Positions 19,058 to 28,266 of a stretch of DNA of 64,000 bases are shown piece after piece. The translations under genes and the position numbers were made by a program. Every line of letters starts with the position of its first letter. Within the stretch, counting starts at the first letter, position 1. The stretch is from assembly GCA_035569495.1 (NCBI GenBank), contig DATMMX010000036.1:1-64000 (forward strand), in the 5' to 3' direction. The notes beneath the pieces are model-generated. The model worked only from the letters and a program-made list of their open reading frames with translations. It was not told the origin of the DNA and did not search any database. The stretch comes from DASRDZ01 sp035569495 (GTDB lineage: Bacteria; Chloroflexota; Dormibacteria; Aeolococcales; Aeolococcaceae).

Positions 19058-22000
19058 GTGGACGGCCGCCGGGGGGTCGCGCTCGGCACCGTCGCCATCG
19101 CCGCCTGCCTGCTGAGCGCCCTCGCGCCCAGCCCGCGGGCGGCGGCGGCCGCGGGTCGCGCCGCATCAGGCACCCCGGTGGTTCCACAGGGGATCCCGGG
19201 CGATCCGCTCTCCTACCTGCGGCCGGAGATGCGCACCCGCATGAGCGAGGTGCGCGGGCAGGTCGCGGCCGTGCGCGGCGCGCTGGCGACGCGCCGCCTC
19301 AGCGATGCGATGCTGGCCACCGCCGCCGCGGGCGGCCATCCCTTCGGCGCCGTGCCGTCGCTGCCCAGCCCCTCGGCCGCCGACGAGCAGCGAGTGGCAT
19401 CGCTGCCGTCCGAGCTGCGCGCGCCGGTGAGCGGACTGCTCGCCGCCGTGGAGGCGGCGCGCACCATCCTCGGCACCCTGCCGGCCGGCGAGGTGGGGCG
19501 CGAGGTCGGCGAGCTGCTCGACGGGCTGTCCACGGTGGCCGCGCGCACCGCGGCGGCGCCGGGCGCCGTCACCATGCGCAACCCGGTCTCGGGGACGACG
19601 CGCACCCAGAGTCCGCCGGTGCCCCTGCTGGGGCCGGTGCGGCTCGGCGACGCCACCCGCCGGGCGGTGTCGCGCGGTCCGGAGGCGGCCCTGCTGGTCG
19701 CCGAGGCGATCGACGCCTACCTGCCCGCGCTGCAGCGCGCGGCCGCCGCCATGCCACACGGTGGCGCCGCCGTCGCGACCGGCTGCGACCTGCTCGACCA
19801 GACCCCGCTGCTCTGCGTCGGCGGCAGCGGCGACAACGCCTACACCCAGCCGGAGACGCTGCTCGTCGACATGGGCGGGAACAACAGCTTCAGCGGCTTC
19901 GAGGGCGCCGCGCCGTTCCCCGACCCCGCGTCGCCCACCGCGTACGTCCCGCTGTCCGTCGCGGTTGTGGCAGGCAGTGGCAACAACTCGTACACCGCGC
20001 CGCGGCTCCCGCTGGCCACCGGCTCGGCGCCCGCCGTCTATTACGGCGCGGTCAGCCTCGGCGAGGGCGCGGGAGTCGTCGGCGGCGTGGGCATGCTGGT
20101 CGACGCGTCGAGCGGCCGCCACACCTATACGGCGGTGGCGCCACCGCCCCCGGGGGTGCGCGACAACGGCTACCCGATCCCGGAGGCCACCGTGGCCCAG
20201 GGCAGCGGCGCGCTCGGCCAGGGCGTGCTCGCCGACGCCGGCTCCGCGGCGACCTTCAGCGCCACCGGTCCGACCTCGCCGGCGATCACCAGCGGCGTCT
20301 TCGCCCAGGGCGACGGGCAGTACGACCCCAACGGCGGCTGCCAGAACCTGCAGGGCTACTGCTCCTACGGGCTGCTGATGTCCACCGGCGGAGGCGCCGA
20401 CACCTACGCCATCGACGGCGGCGAGATCGCCGCGCCGGGTGGCACGTCGCTGGTCGGCGCGGCGGGGCAGGGCGCCGGCGAAGGACTGCTCGGCGCCGGC
20501 TTCCTGCTCGACGACGGCGGCGCCGACAGCTTCAGCGTCACCGCGCGCGCCGGCTCCGACGTCCACCTCTGGCCCAATCAACTGCTGCAGAATCCCGCCA
20601 CCTCGGTCGACGCGCAGGGCTACGGCGACACCGGTGCGGGCATGCTGGTCGAGGGCGGCGGGTCGCACAGCTACCGCGTCGCGGTCGAGCAGCACGGCAC
20701 CAACATCAGCACCTGGGGCGTGCGCGCCCAGGGCGCCGCCGACTTCGCCGGCCTGGGGGTGCTCTCCGACGCGGGCAGCGGCAACACCTTCGACCTCGAA
20801 CAGTCGTCGACCGAGGCGCACACCTTCGCAGCGCCGGCGGCCGTCGACGCCTACGTGGCGCGCGGACTCGACACCACCGTGCACATCGTCGGCCAGGGCT
20901 CGACGTGGGCGGGCACCGCACTGCTGGACAGCGCGGGCGCCGCAACCTACACCGCGGTCGCGCGCGAGGACATCAACGACAGGCTGGCCGGAACGCCCGC
21001 ATCGACGCTCGACATCACCGGCTTCACCCCGCCGACGGTGCTGGTGCAGGGCGCCGCCGAGCCCAACATCGAGTCGACCACGTATGCACTGCTGCTGAAT
21101 CGGAGCGGCCACGCCGACTACCGCGCCGAGGCCACGGACACGATCGAAGCCGCCGCCACGTCCGGGGCGCGCGCCGAGGTGCCGCTGCAGTTCGACTACT
21201 CGGCGATGCAGGGCGCGTCCGCGTGGAACAGCCTCGGCGAGACGGGCATGGCCCAGGCGGCGCTGCTCGACATGGGCGGCCCCGGCGACACCTTCCAGGC
21301 CACCCAGCGCCACGCCGTCACCACCTCGCCGGACAGCGGCGGCGGCCTGGCCGCGGGCGGCTTCTGGGACCCGATGCAGGGTAACGGCGACGGCGCTCTG
21401 CTGCTCACCCTCAGCGCCGCGCCGCAGATCCTCTCCAGCCCGGCCAACGGGGTCTGCCCCGCCTCGCCGGGCGCCTCGGGTTCGACGCAGTGGACGACCT
21501 GCGGCATGGACGGCCCGGCCGGCGAGGACCCCGACCACACCACCTACGACTATCTGTCCGGCTTCAACCACGGAGACGGGGCCGGCCTCGCACCCTCCTC
21601 CACCGCGACCTCGCCATCTCTGACCATCGATTCCGCGCCGGCCGCGGCGAACGACGGCACGCCCGCGACCGTGGCGGTCACCCTGCTCGACGCCGCGGGC
21701 GCGCCGCTGGCCGGAGCCACGGTCCACCTCGACGCCCAGCTCGGCCTCGCCACCGATGCGGCCGGCCTCACCGTGCAGTGGCTGGACGTCAGCCAGGCGA
21801 CCGGCGTCACCGACGTGGCGGGCAGGGCGCGGATCAGCCTGCCGCTCGGCTACGGCCGCCTGCTCAACATCACCTCGCTGGCGCCGACCTGGTCGACCCG
21901 CCTCCTGGCCACCTTCGACGGCGCGCCCGGGCTCACCCCGCGCCACGCCGCGCGCGCCTTCGCGCTCGACTTCGGGCCGCCGGCCTCGGTCCCGGAGCTG

Positions 22001-22090
22001 CCGCTGCTGCCCCTGGCCCCGCTGACCGCGGGGCTGGCATTGCTCACCCACCGCCGCACCCGGCGGCGCCGGTCCAGAGCCGCGGCCTGA
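19058..22090 (+). CDS. Large secreted repeat protein with SVPE-x-P C-terminal sorting signal
   Basis: 1010 residues, GTG start. A signal peptide fills about residues 1-35. Residues 250-780 contain at least nine repeats of a short motif, roughly G-x-L-x-D-x-G-G-x-x-x-Y/F-x-A, spaced about 40-70 residues. Examples are GMLVDASSGRHTYTA, GFLLDDGGADSFSVT and GVLSDAGSGNTFDLE; the pattern suggests a beta-solenoid. A bacterial-Ig-like segment follows (about 860-920). The tail has SVPELP (21986-22003), a hydrophobic helix and an RRTRRRR end, the three-part layout of exosortase substrates; two other proteins in this island share SVPE-x-P. Function unknown; surface display is inferred. The gap 18923-19057 shows no clear element. 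Confidence 0.85.
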   Translation: MDGRRGVALGTVAIAACLLSALAPSPRAAAAAGRAASGTPVVPQGIPGDPLSYLRPEMRTRMSEVRGQVAAVRGALATRRLSDAMLATAAAGGHPFGAVPSLPSPSAADEQRVASLPSELRAPVSGLLAAVEAARTILGTLPAGEVGREVGELLDGLSTVAARTAAAPGAVTMRNPVSGTTRTQSPPVPLLGPVRLGDATRRAVSRGPEAALLVAEAIDAYLPALQRAAAAMPHGGAAVATGCDLLDQTPLLCVGGSGDNAYTQPETLLVDMGGNNSFSGFEGAAPFPDPASPTAYVPLSVAVVAGSGNNSYTAPRLPLATGSAPAVYYGAVSLGEGAGVVGGVGMLVDASSGRHTYTAVAPPPPGVRDNGYPIPEATVAQGSGALGQGVLADAGSAATFSATGPTSPAITSGVFAQGDGQYDPNGGCQNLQGYCSYGLLMSTGGGADTYAIDGGEIAAPGGTSLVGAAGQGAGEGLLGAGFLLDDGGADSFSVTARAGSDVHLWPNQLLQNPATSVDAQGYGDTGAGMLVEGGGSHSYRVAVEQHGTNISTWGVRAQGAADFAGLGVLSDAGSGNTFDLEQSSTEAHTFAAPAAVDAYVARGLDTTVHIVGQGSTWAGTALLDSAGAATYTAVAREDINDRLAGTPASTLDITGFTPPTVLVQGAAEPNIESTTYALLLNRSGHADYRAEATDTIEAAATSGARAEVPLQFDYSAMQGASAWNSLGETGMAQAALLDMGGPGDTFQATQRHAVTTSPDSGGGLAAGGFWDPMQGNGDGALLLTLSAAPQILSSPANGVCPASPGASGSTQWTTCGMDGPAGEDPDHTTYDYLSGFNHGDGAGLAPSSTATSPSLTIDSAPAAANDGTPATVAVTLLDAAGAPLAGATVHLDAQLGLATDAAGLTVQWLDVSQATGVTDVAGRARISLPLGYGRLLNITSLAPTWSTRLLATFDGAPGLTPRHAARAFALDFGPPASVPELPLLPLAPLTAGLALLTHRRTRRRRSRAAA

Positions 22091-22144
22091 GCTCAGCCCA
22101 CGCTCCGCCGGTCGCAAGATTCGCTGCGGGCGGGGCGTCTCCTG

Positions 22145-23812
22145 ATGCAGCCCTCCCGGGAAGCCACAATCGCCAGAGGACAGCGCAACGTGGCCGACAT
22201 GGCCCTGCTGCCGCCGTCGGTGGCGGAGCGGCAGCATCTCCCCACTGCTCCGGCGCAGCGCGCCCGTGGCCGGCTGGTCGCGCGGGTGGTGGCGCGGCCG
22301 TGGCTGGTGGCGGCGCTGTCGTCGCTGCTGGCCGCCGCGCTCACCTTCTGGAACGTCTTCGGCTACCCGAGGCTGAAGGAGGACGAGGGGCAGATCGCGG
22401 CGCAGGCGTGGGGCATCCTCCACGGTCAGAGCCACGCGGCGCTGTACTCGCTGGCCCATCTCCCCGGCGCGCCCGTCCTGCTGGCCGGCTGGTACCGGTT
22501 CCTCGACGGGCTGGGGCACGTCGTGCCCGGGGTCGGCGGCCTGACGGCGGTGCAGCAGGGGCGGCTGCTCATGGTGGTGTTCGCGACCATCGAGGCGCCG
22601 CTGGTCTACCTCATCGTCCGCCGCTTCACCCGGCACGACCTGGTCGCCTTCGGCGCGGTGGTGCTGCTGGTGCTCTCCCCGCTGGAGCTGTGGTACGCGC
22701 GCTGGCTGGAGCTCGACCCGTTCGCGGCCTTCTGGACGGTGGTGGCTCTCTACCTGGCCATGCCGCCCGCCAAAGGACGCGGCTGGTTCGTCCCGCGCGT
22801 GCTGCTCGCCGGGCTCTGCCTGGGCATGGCGATGTTCTCCAAGGAGGTGGCCATCGTCACCGTGCCGGGCTTCGCCCTTCTCTGCTTCGCCTGGCCGAAG
22901 GGACGGCGCCTGCTGGCCACCGGCATGCTGCTGCTGGGCAGCGCCGTGGTGCCCGGCGGGTTCCTCGTCTGGGTGCTCCGGCAGGGCGAGTTCTTCCCCG
23001 GCAACCATCCCTCACTGCTGGCGCCGCTGCTGCACGAGACCTCGCGCAACCACGACGGCGGCTTCTTCACGCCGGGCAGCCAGTTCTGGACGGTGCACGG
23101 CGGCTGGTCCGACCTGCAGCCGTTCTTCATGCTGCTCACCGCCGCCGCCGCGGTGTGGCTGGCCGTGTTCGCCTCGACCCGCGCGCGCCGCGCCCTGGGG
23201 CTGATGGCGCTGGGCTACTGGGTGCTCTTCGGCAGCGGCTGGATCGTGCAGGACTACTACGTCGCCGCGGCGCTGCCCATCTGGGTGATCGCCGCGGTGG
23301 TGGGAACCTGGGACTTCCTGCAGCGCGACTTCGTCCAGAAACGCCTGTGGGGACTGGGTCCGCTGGCGCGCGCCAGTGGAGCCATGGGGCTCGCGGCCGT
23401 GCTGCTGCTGGCCCCGTCGATCCCCGCCGTCGCCCAGGCGTACAGCGGCAGTGACGCCCTGAAGCAGACGCAGCTCACCATCGCCGCACGCCTCCTCGTC
23501 CCGCCCCAGGACGCCTTCCTCGACGGCGGCTACGACGGCGTCGAGCTGCAGCACTCGACGTCGCTGCCGGGGCACCGGCTGCCGCTGTCATGCAACTACT
23601 TCGACCGCTGGTGCCTGCACTCGCCGCACCTCACCACCGCGTTCATCGTCGACGACTCGCTGCTGCGCTACCTCGTCCGCAACGACCCCGCCTCCTATGC
23701 CGACGTCACCTCGCTGATCACCCAGGGCAAGGTGATCTGGTCGGCCCACGACGTCGCCGGTGGTGACGTGCGCGTGGTCATGGTGCACATCGCCGATCCC
23801 TCGGCGGGCTGA
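22145..23812 (+). CDS. Membrane glycosyltransferase, GT-C fold (GT39/ArnT-like)
   Basis: 555 residues with roughly 10-12 membrane helices. The first outside loop carries RLKEDEGQIAAQAWG; the acidic pair in this loop is the catalytic signature of polyprenyl-phosphate-sugar-dependent enzymes such as ArnT and protein mannosyltransferases. It would transfer a sugar from a lipid carrier to a protein, lipid or polymer at the outer membrane face. ATG 22145 is used; an internal ATG at 22199 also fits. It follows the repeat-protein gene after 54 bp, so both may be co-expressed and the secreted protein may be its acceptor. Confidence 0.83.
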   Translation: MQPSREATIARGQRNVADMALLPPSVAERQHLPTAPAQRARGRLVARVVARPWLVAALSSLLAAALTFWNVFGYPRLKEDEGQIAAQAWGILHGQSHAALYSLAHLPGAPVLLAGWYRFLDGLGHVVPGVGGLTAVQQGRLLMVVFATIEAPLVYLIVRRFTRHDLVAFGAVVLLVLSPLELWYARWLELDPFAAFWTVVALYLAMPPAKGRGWFVPRVLLAGLCLGMAMFSKEVAIVTVPGFALLCFAWPKGRRLLATGMLLLGSAVVPGGFLVWVLRQGEFFPGNHPSLLAPLLHETSRNHDGGFFTPGSQFWTVHGGWSDLQPFFMLLTAAAAVWLAVFASTRARRALGLMALGYWVLFGSGWIVQDYYVAAALPIWVIAAVVGTWDFLQRDFVQKRLWGLGPLARASGAMGLAAVLLLAPSIPAVAQAYSGSDALKQTQLTIAARLLVPPQDAFLDGGYDGVELQHSTSLPGHRLPLSCNYFDRWCLHSPHLTTAFIVDDSLLRYLVRNDPASYADVTSLITQGKVIWSAHDVAGGDVRVVMVHIADPSAG

Positions 23813-23827
23813 CCGCGCCCGACGGGG

Positions 23828-24928
23828 TCAGGAGGCCAGGCCGGCCTGGAAGGCGGCGGTGGTGGCGGGGGAGCTGTCGATGCGCCAGTCCTCCTCCTTG
23901 TTGGCGTTGAACCAGATGAAGCCGGTGATCGCCGGGGTGCGGTGCAGGGTGGCGAAGAAGTCGGTGATCCAGGCAGCCTTGTCGCCGCCGACGGTGCCGC
24001 AGGCGACCTCGCCGATCATCAGCGGGCGGTGGGTGATCGCCTGCACCTGGGCGATGGTCGGCGAGAACACCTGGGAGAAGCTCTGCCAGGTGTGGAAGAG
24101 GTCGACGGGTCCCCAGTTGTAGCCGTCGATGGCAGCAACGTCGACGTAGGCGTCGCCGGGGTAGAGCAGCTGCAGCGGCGTGGAGCCGGTGTAGGCGACG
24201 TTGGGGCTCCACACCCACCGCACGTTGGTGACGCCCTCGGCGGCGAACACGTCGTGGACATGGCGCCAGGCGGCGACGTAGTCGGCGGGGATCTGCGCCG
24301 ACACGCCGGTCGACCACTGCGACCAGCTCCCGTTCATCTCGTGGTCGAAGCGGAGCAGGACGCGGTGGCGGACGCTGCGCAGGGCATCGGCCCAGCTTCG
24401 GACATAGCTGTCGAAAACTCCTGCGGCGATCTGGCGCAGGGGGTAGGCGTTGGTGGTGGTGGTGGGGTCGTCGGACATCCAGGTGATCACGGGGGTTTCG
24501 TTGTGGGTGATCACGTTCTGGACGTCCGTGGGGTTGTAGGCGCTGTAGGCGCCGCCCCAGTGGACGTACCACATCACGTAGTTGGGGGACGCGGAGAGCT
24601 CCGATTCGAGGGGGGTGAGGGCGGACATGGATGTGGGGGCGCCGGGTTGGAAGACGCCCCAGGGGATGTGGGGGTTGGGGGTGGGGGTTGGGGTTGGAGC
24701 GGGAGTCGCGTGGGAGGCTCGAAGGGCGGCCCCGTTTGGAGGGAGTCCCGCGGTTGCACTGGCAGTCGGGGCCGAGAACCGTGCCGGCGTGCCGTCCCCC
24801 AACGCATGGGATACGGCCCCGGGCGCCTGCGCCCTCGCGGAAGCCATCACTATCGGGGCCGAATTCGAGTTCGCCGGCGCCGCCGCACCAATCAACGCAA
24901 GAACGGGCAACAAAAGCAGAGCACGCAT
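23828..24928 (-). CDS. Secreted glycoside hydrolase family 26-like protein
   Basis: 366 residues from ATG 24928. Signal peptide MRALLLLPVLALIGAAAPA, a Thr/Pro linker (about 75-90), then a TIM-barrel-like domain. The probable acid/base Glu197 lies in RFDHEMNGSW and the probable nucleophile Glu307 in MIGEVACG; their spacing of 110 residues fits GH26. The family mostly contains beta-1,4-mannanases, so the substrate may be a mannan-type polymer, but this is inference. It is the last gene of the minus-strand series propeller-exosortase-GT2 and could trim or release the polymer made by the neighbouring transferase. The 95-bp gap before it holds no clear terminator. Confidence 0.82.
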   Translation of the reverse strand: MRALLLLPVLALIGAAAPANSNSAPIVMASARAQAPGAVSHALGDGTPARFSAPTASATAGLPPNGAALRASHATPAPTPTPTPNPHIPWGVFQPGAPTSMSALTPLESELSASPNYVMWYVHWGGAYSAYNPTDVQNVITHNETPVITWMSDDPTTTTNAYPLRQIAAGVFDSYVRSWADALRSVRHRVLLRFDHEMNGSWSQWSTGVSAQIPADYVAAWRHVHDVFAAEGVTNVRWVWSPNVAYTGSTPLQLLYPGDAYVDVAAIDGYNWGPVDLFHTWQSFSQVFSPTIAQVQAITHRPLMIGEVACGTVGGDKAAWITDFFATLHRTPAITGFIWFNANKEEDWRIDSSPATTAAFQAGLAS

Positions 24929-25023
24929 GGGGGGTGCCCACGACACTACCGGCCCCCCGCGCCCCCCAGGTCACAACCCCGTCGCAACCAGGCGAGAACC
25001 TGTCAGCCGCTGTGCAGAGCGGC

Positions 25024-28000
25024 TTACGCAGTCCCCTCCGGCCGCAGCCGCGACTGCTCCAGCTTGGGTGTCGGCGTCCAGCTCGCCCGCCGCAGCCCGA
25101 ACATCCAGCGGATCACCGCCAGGAAGGGCCCCACCGTCTCGCAGAACCCCGCGATCGGCGTCATCAGCACCATCACCACCGCATGGAGCACGCGCTGCCG
25201 CTTGCCCAGGTTCTGGTACAGCAGGTTGCGGGCGATGCCGATCTGGTACGAGGCGAACCACGACACGCCGGAGATGATGATCAGCGCGTGCCAGAGCCCG
25301 AAGGCGGAGCGCCACTCCAGGGCGACCTGCGCGGGGTGGAGCACGAAGTACAGGCCGGCGAACCCGACGGGGAAGCCCAGCGCGTAGGTGGCGATGCGGA
25401 AGCTGATCGCCAGGGTGAGGCGGCGCCTCTGCTCGCGGGGGATGGCGGCGTAGTCCGGGTCGGTGGACATGGCGCGCAGGCCCTGCAACGCGCCGAGCAC
25501 CCAGCGAAGGCGCTGCTGCACCGCCCAGTAGAGCGAGAAGGGCGGCTGCTCCAGCATGGTGGCGCCGTGCCAGCCGAAGGCGCCGTCGCCGAGCGCGGCG
25601 TAGGCGCGCAGTCCGAAGAGCAGGTCCTCGGCGACGTAGGGCTGGCCGTCGACGGTGCCGAAGTCCCAGCCCAGCCGGTTCTCGACAGACTCGTCCACAA
25701 CCAGGTTGGAGCCGTGCAGGTGCGGGGGCGGCGGGTGCTCCATGACGCGTGCGCACTCCGAGCAGCCGAACGGGCGCGTCGACTCCAGCGCGCGGCAGAT
25801 CCAGGGTGTGCGGTGCCACTCCAGCGGGTAGAGGATGGGGCCCTGGCTGATCGCGCGCGGGTCCTCGCTCAGGTACTTGACCAGCACCAGCAGGTTGGCC
25901 TCGTCGCAGAGGGTCTCCTCGTCGAAGTGGATGACGAAGGTGCGGCCGGGCTTGCGGTTGAAGCCCTTGCGGCGCAGCTCGCACATGTAGTGCAGCGCGC
26001 GCGCCTTGAGCCGGGTGCCCTTCGGCGTGGTGTAGTCCGGCGGCAGGGTGACGCCGGTGACGTTCAGCGCCGAGCCCGCGTACCGCTCCGACAGCGACTG
26101 CGCCTCCTCCTCCACCTCGGTGATCACCTCGGCGGACAGCAGCGGCTGCAGCCACACCTGGCGCTCCAGGATGGCGCGGAGCTCGTCGAGGCTGCGCTCG
26201 ACCACCGGCTGCGCGCCGCCCTTGGTGGTGACCTGCACCTTCATGTACGGCAGCGGGCGCGCCCGCAGCGCCTCGACGTCCACCGCCGGCGGCTTCTGGA
26301 ACCACTGCCGGCTGGCCGCCCAGCAGCGGTAGTAGTAGATGTAGCGGATGGCGATGGCGCTCAGCGCCAGGGAGACGAAGGCGCCCGCCACCAGGTAGAG
26401 CTTGCCCTCCGGCCCCGGGGCGCTGGCGCCGAAGCCGAGGACGACGGCGAGCGCGGTCATCGTGGACACCGCGGCGATGACGTAGATGTTGACCATCAGC
26501 GTCCCCGCGGCCAGGCAGATCGCCTTCCACAGCGGCGGCTGGACCCGCGCCCAGAAGGCGCGCACGCTCTGCTGCCGCCACACCTCGGCGGCGACGCGCC
26601 GGGCAACCCTGGCCATGAATTGCCACACCGGTCCGGAGAACGGGCTGCGCCGCTCCGCCTCGGGCACGGGCGCCACCCCCGCGGCGACCGGCAGCGCGCG
26701 ACGCCGCCAGAGCACCACAACCAGCGCCACCACCACCAGTAGCAGTCCGGCGACACCGAACAGCGGCGAGGCGAGCACGCCGGGCAGGGGAATGGCGCCG
26801 AGCAGCGGCAGGACGAGCTGCGGCTCCGAGCGCGGTTGCGACGGCGCGACAACGTCCGGTGGCAGCGGCCAGGCCGCGCCCACCGGCTGCACCGGCGGCG
26901 ACACCCGGTCGCGCAGCGGCTGCTCCAGCACACGCGCCCCCGGCAGCCCGCCGGACACCGAGCCGATCCCGCCGATGGTGCCGCCGCCCGGCTGCACCGG
27001 CGCCGCCAGCAGGGTGATGGCGCCCGCGGCCACGCTGCGCCCGTCCTCGCCGCGCATCAGACTGACCGTTCCGTCCGCCGCGCCGTGGGGAACGGTCACC
27101 TCGACCAACCGGTCGTACCAGGTGGAGACGGTGGCGGGCGCTCCGCCCACGGTGGCGCTGCCGCCGCGACCGAAACCCGAGCCGTACACCGTGATCGCCT
27201 GGTCGGGCGCCGCCTGCGACGGGCTGATGCCGAGCACCACCGGGAGGATGTCCAGGCTGCCCGCGACCGCCGAGACGTGCGACGCGCCCGCTTCGGGGTC
27301 GGCGGTGTCACGCGGGGCAAAGAGGTCGAGGACCATGGCGCCGCTGCAGTAGGTGTTGGCGGCGTAGGCGCGCAGTGAGGTGTCGCCGGCCACCGCATCG
27401 GTGCCCACCTCGTCGCACACCGGCGCCGTGGCCGGGTCGCTGCCCTGGTGGAAGGTGAGCTGCGGGACCGGCGAGCGGCTGACCAGACCGCCGAGCTGGA
27501 AGCCGGCTCCGGTGATGGCCAGCGACTCGCCCTCAGTGCTCTGCAGCGTCTGCGGCGTGGGGATCGAGGGCGGCTCGACGAAGGTCAGGGTGGCGTTGCT
27601 GGCCACCGCGCCGGGTGCTGGGGTGGGCGCGGGCGAGGACACCGTGCCCGGTACGGCCGGCGACGGCGCGGGCTGGGCCACGCCGCCGGTGGGCGGGCCG
27701 CCCGGGGAGAGCACCACGCTGACCGGCCCGCTCAGGGGCGCGGTGGCGCTGCCGCCCGCGGCGAAGGTGATGCTGGTCGCCGCGGGCTGTGGCGGCACGG
27801 TCCCGGCGGTGGTGGGTGCGGGCAGCGCCTGCTGCACCGAGCCGACGTAGACGAAGGTCCAGCAGCCGGGCGCCTCCAGGTTGAGGCCGTTGACCGTCAC
27901 CCAGGTGCCCGCGGGTCCCGCCTGCGGTCCCTGCGGCGTGGGCGCGCCCGCGGCGGCCACGGTCTGCACGCCGCTGGTCGCCGCGTCGGCGCTCACCGGG

Positions 28001-28266
28001 TTGATCGACGGCGCCGGGCAGGCGGCGGTGCCGGGCGAGGGCGACCCCGGCGGCAGCGCGGGCAGCGACGGCGCCGGGGAGGGCAGCGCGGGAACCGATG
28101 GCAGCGCCACGGGGAGCTGCGGCAGCGCGCCCGGCGCGGTGCCGGCCCAGGCGTGGACGCCACCCGACATCACCGCCAGGGTGACCGCGCCCGCCAGCAG
28201 CCCCGCCGCCGCGCCGCCGCGGGCGATGCGGAAGCCGCTGCGCCGCGCCGCAGGCAGCACCCTCAT
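25024..28266 (-). CDS. Fusion of extracellular TIG/IPT-type region and processive GT2 glycosyltransferase
   Basis: 1080 residues. Signal peptide (about 1-42), Pro-rich linker, then Ig-like TIG/IPT segments to about residue 430 (PSQAAPDQAITVYGSGFG is typical). A membrane helix follows near 500. Two more helices (about 590-640) precede a family-2 transferase domain with IHFDEET, GSNLVV, AEDLLFG and the processive-enzyme motif QQRLRW, closed by further helices. The overall GT part resembles the egghead/chitin-synthase side of GT2. Its start overlaps the exosortase stop by ATGA, so the two proteins are made together. An external Ig-like head on a polymerising transferase could bind the polymer or anchor it. 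Confidence 0.88.
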   Translation of the reverse strand: MRVLPAARRSGFRIARGGAAAGLLAGAVTLAVMSGGVHAWAGTAPGALPQLPVALPSVPALPSPAPSLPALPPGSPSPGTAACPAPSINPVSADAATSGVQTVAAAGAPTPQGPQAGPAGTWVTVNGLNLEAPGCWTFVYVGSVQQALPAPTTAGTVPPQPAATSITFAAGGSATAPLSGPVSVVLSPGGPPTGGVAQPAPSPAVPGTVSSPAPTPAPGAVASNATLTFVEPPSIPTPQTLQSTEGESLAITGAGFQLGGLVSRSPVPQLTFHQGSDPATAPVCDEVGTDAVAGDTSLRAYAANTYCSGAMVLDLFAPRDTADPEAGASHVSAVAGSLDILPVVLGISPSQAAPDQAITVYGSGFGRGGSATVGGAPATVSTWYDRLVEVTVPHGAADGTVSLMRGEDGRSVAAGAITLLAAPVQPGGGTIGGIGSVSGGLPGARVLEQPLRDRVSPPVQPVGAAWPLPPDVVAPSQPRSEPQLVLPLLGAIPLPGVLASPLFGVAGLLLVVVALVVVLWRRRALPVAAGVAPVPEAERRSPFSGPVWQFMARVARRVAAEVWRQQSVRAFWARVQPPLWKAICLAAGTLMVNIYVIAAVSTMTALAVVLGFGASAPGPEGKLYLVAGAFVSLALSAIAIRYIYYYRCWAASRQWFQKPPAVDVEALRARPLPYMKVQVTTKGGAQPVVERSLDELRAILERQVWLQPLLSAEVITEVEEEAQSLSERYAGSALNVTGVTLPPDYTTPKGTRLKARALHYMCELRRKGFNRKPGRTFVIHFDEETLCDEANLLVLVKYLSEDPRAISQGPILYPLEWHRTPWICRALESTRPFGCSECARVMEHPPPPHLHGSNLVVDESVENRLGWDFGTVDGQPYVAEDLLFGLRAYAALGDGAFGWHGATMLEQPPFSLYWAVQQRLRWVLGALQGLRAMSTDPDYAAIPREQRRRLTLAISFRIATYALGFPVGFAGLYFVLHPAQVALEWRSAFGLWHALIIISGVSWFASYQIGIARNLLYQNLGKRQRVLHAVVMVLMTPIAGFCETVGPFLAVIRWMFGLRRASWTPTPKLEQSRLRPEGTA

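Noticed and set aside
19166..23008. A 1280-codon open frame on the minus strand, and similar very long antisense frames such as 41574-44081 (minus) and 11963-14911 (plus)
   Set aside because: They lie opposite genes with clear families and motifs. Long antisense frames are expected at this G+C content, and their translations are Gly/Ala/Arg/His-rich with no domain pattern.
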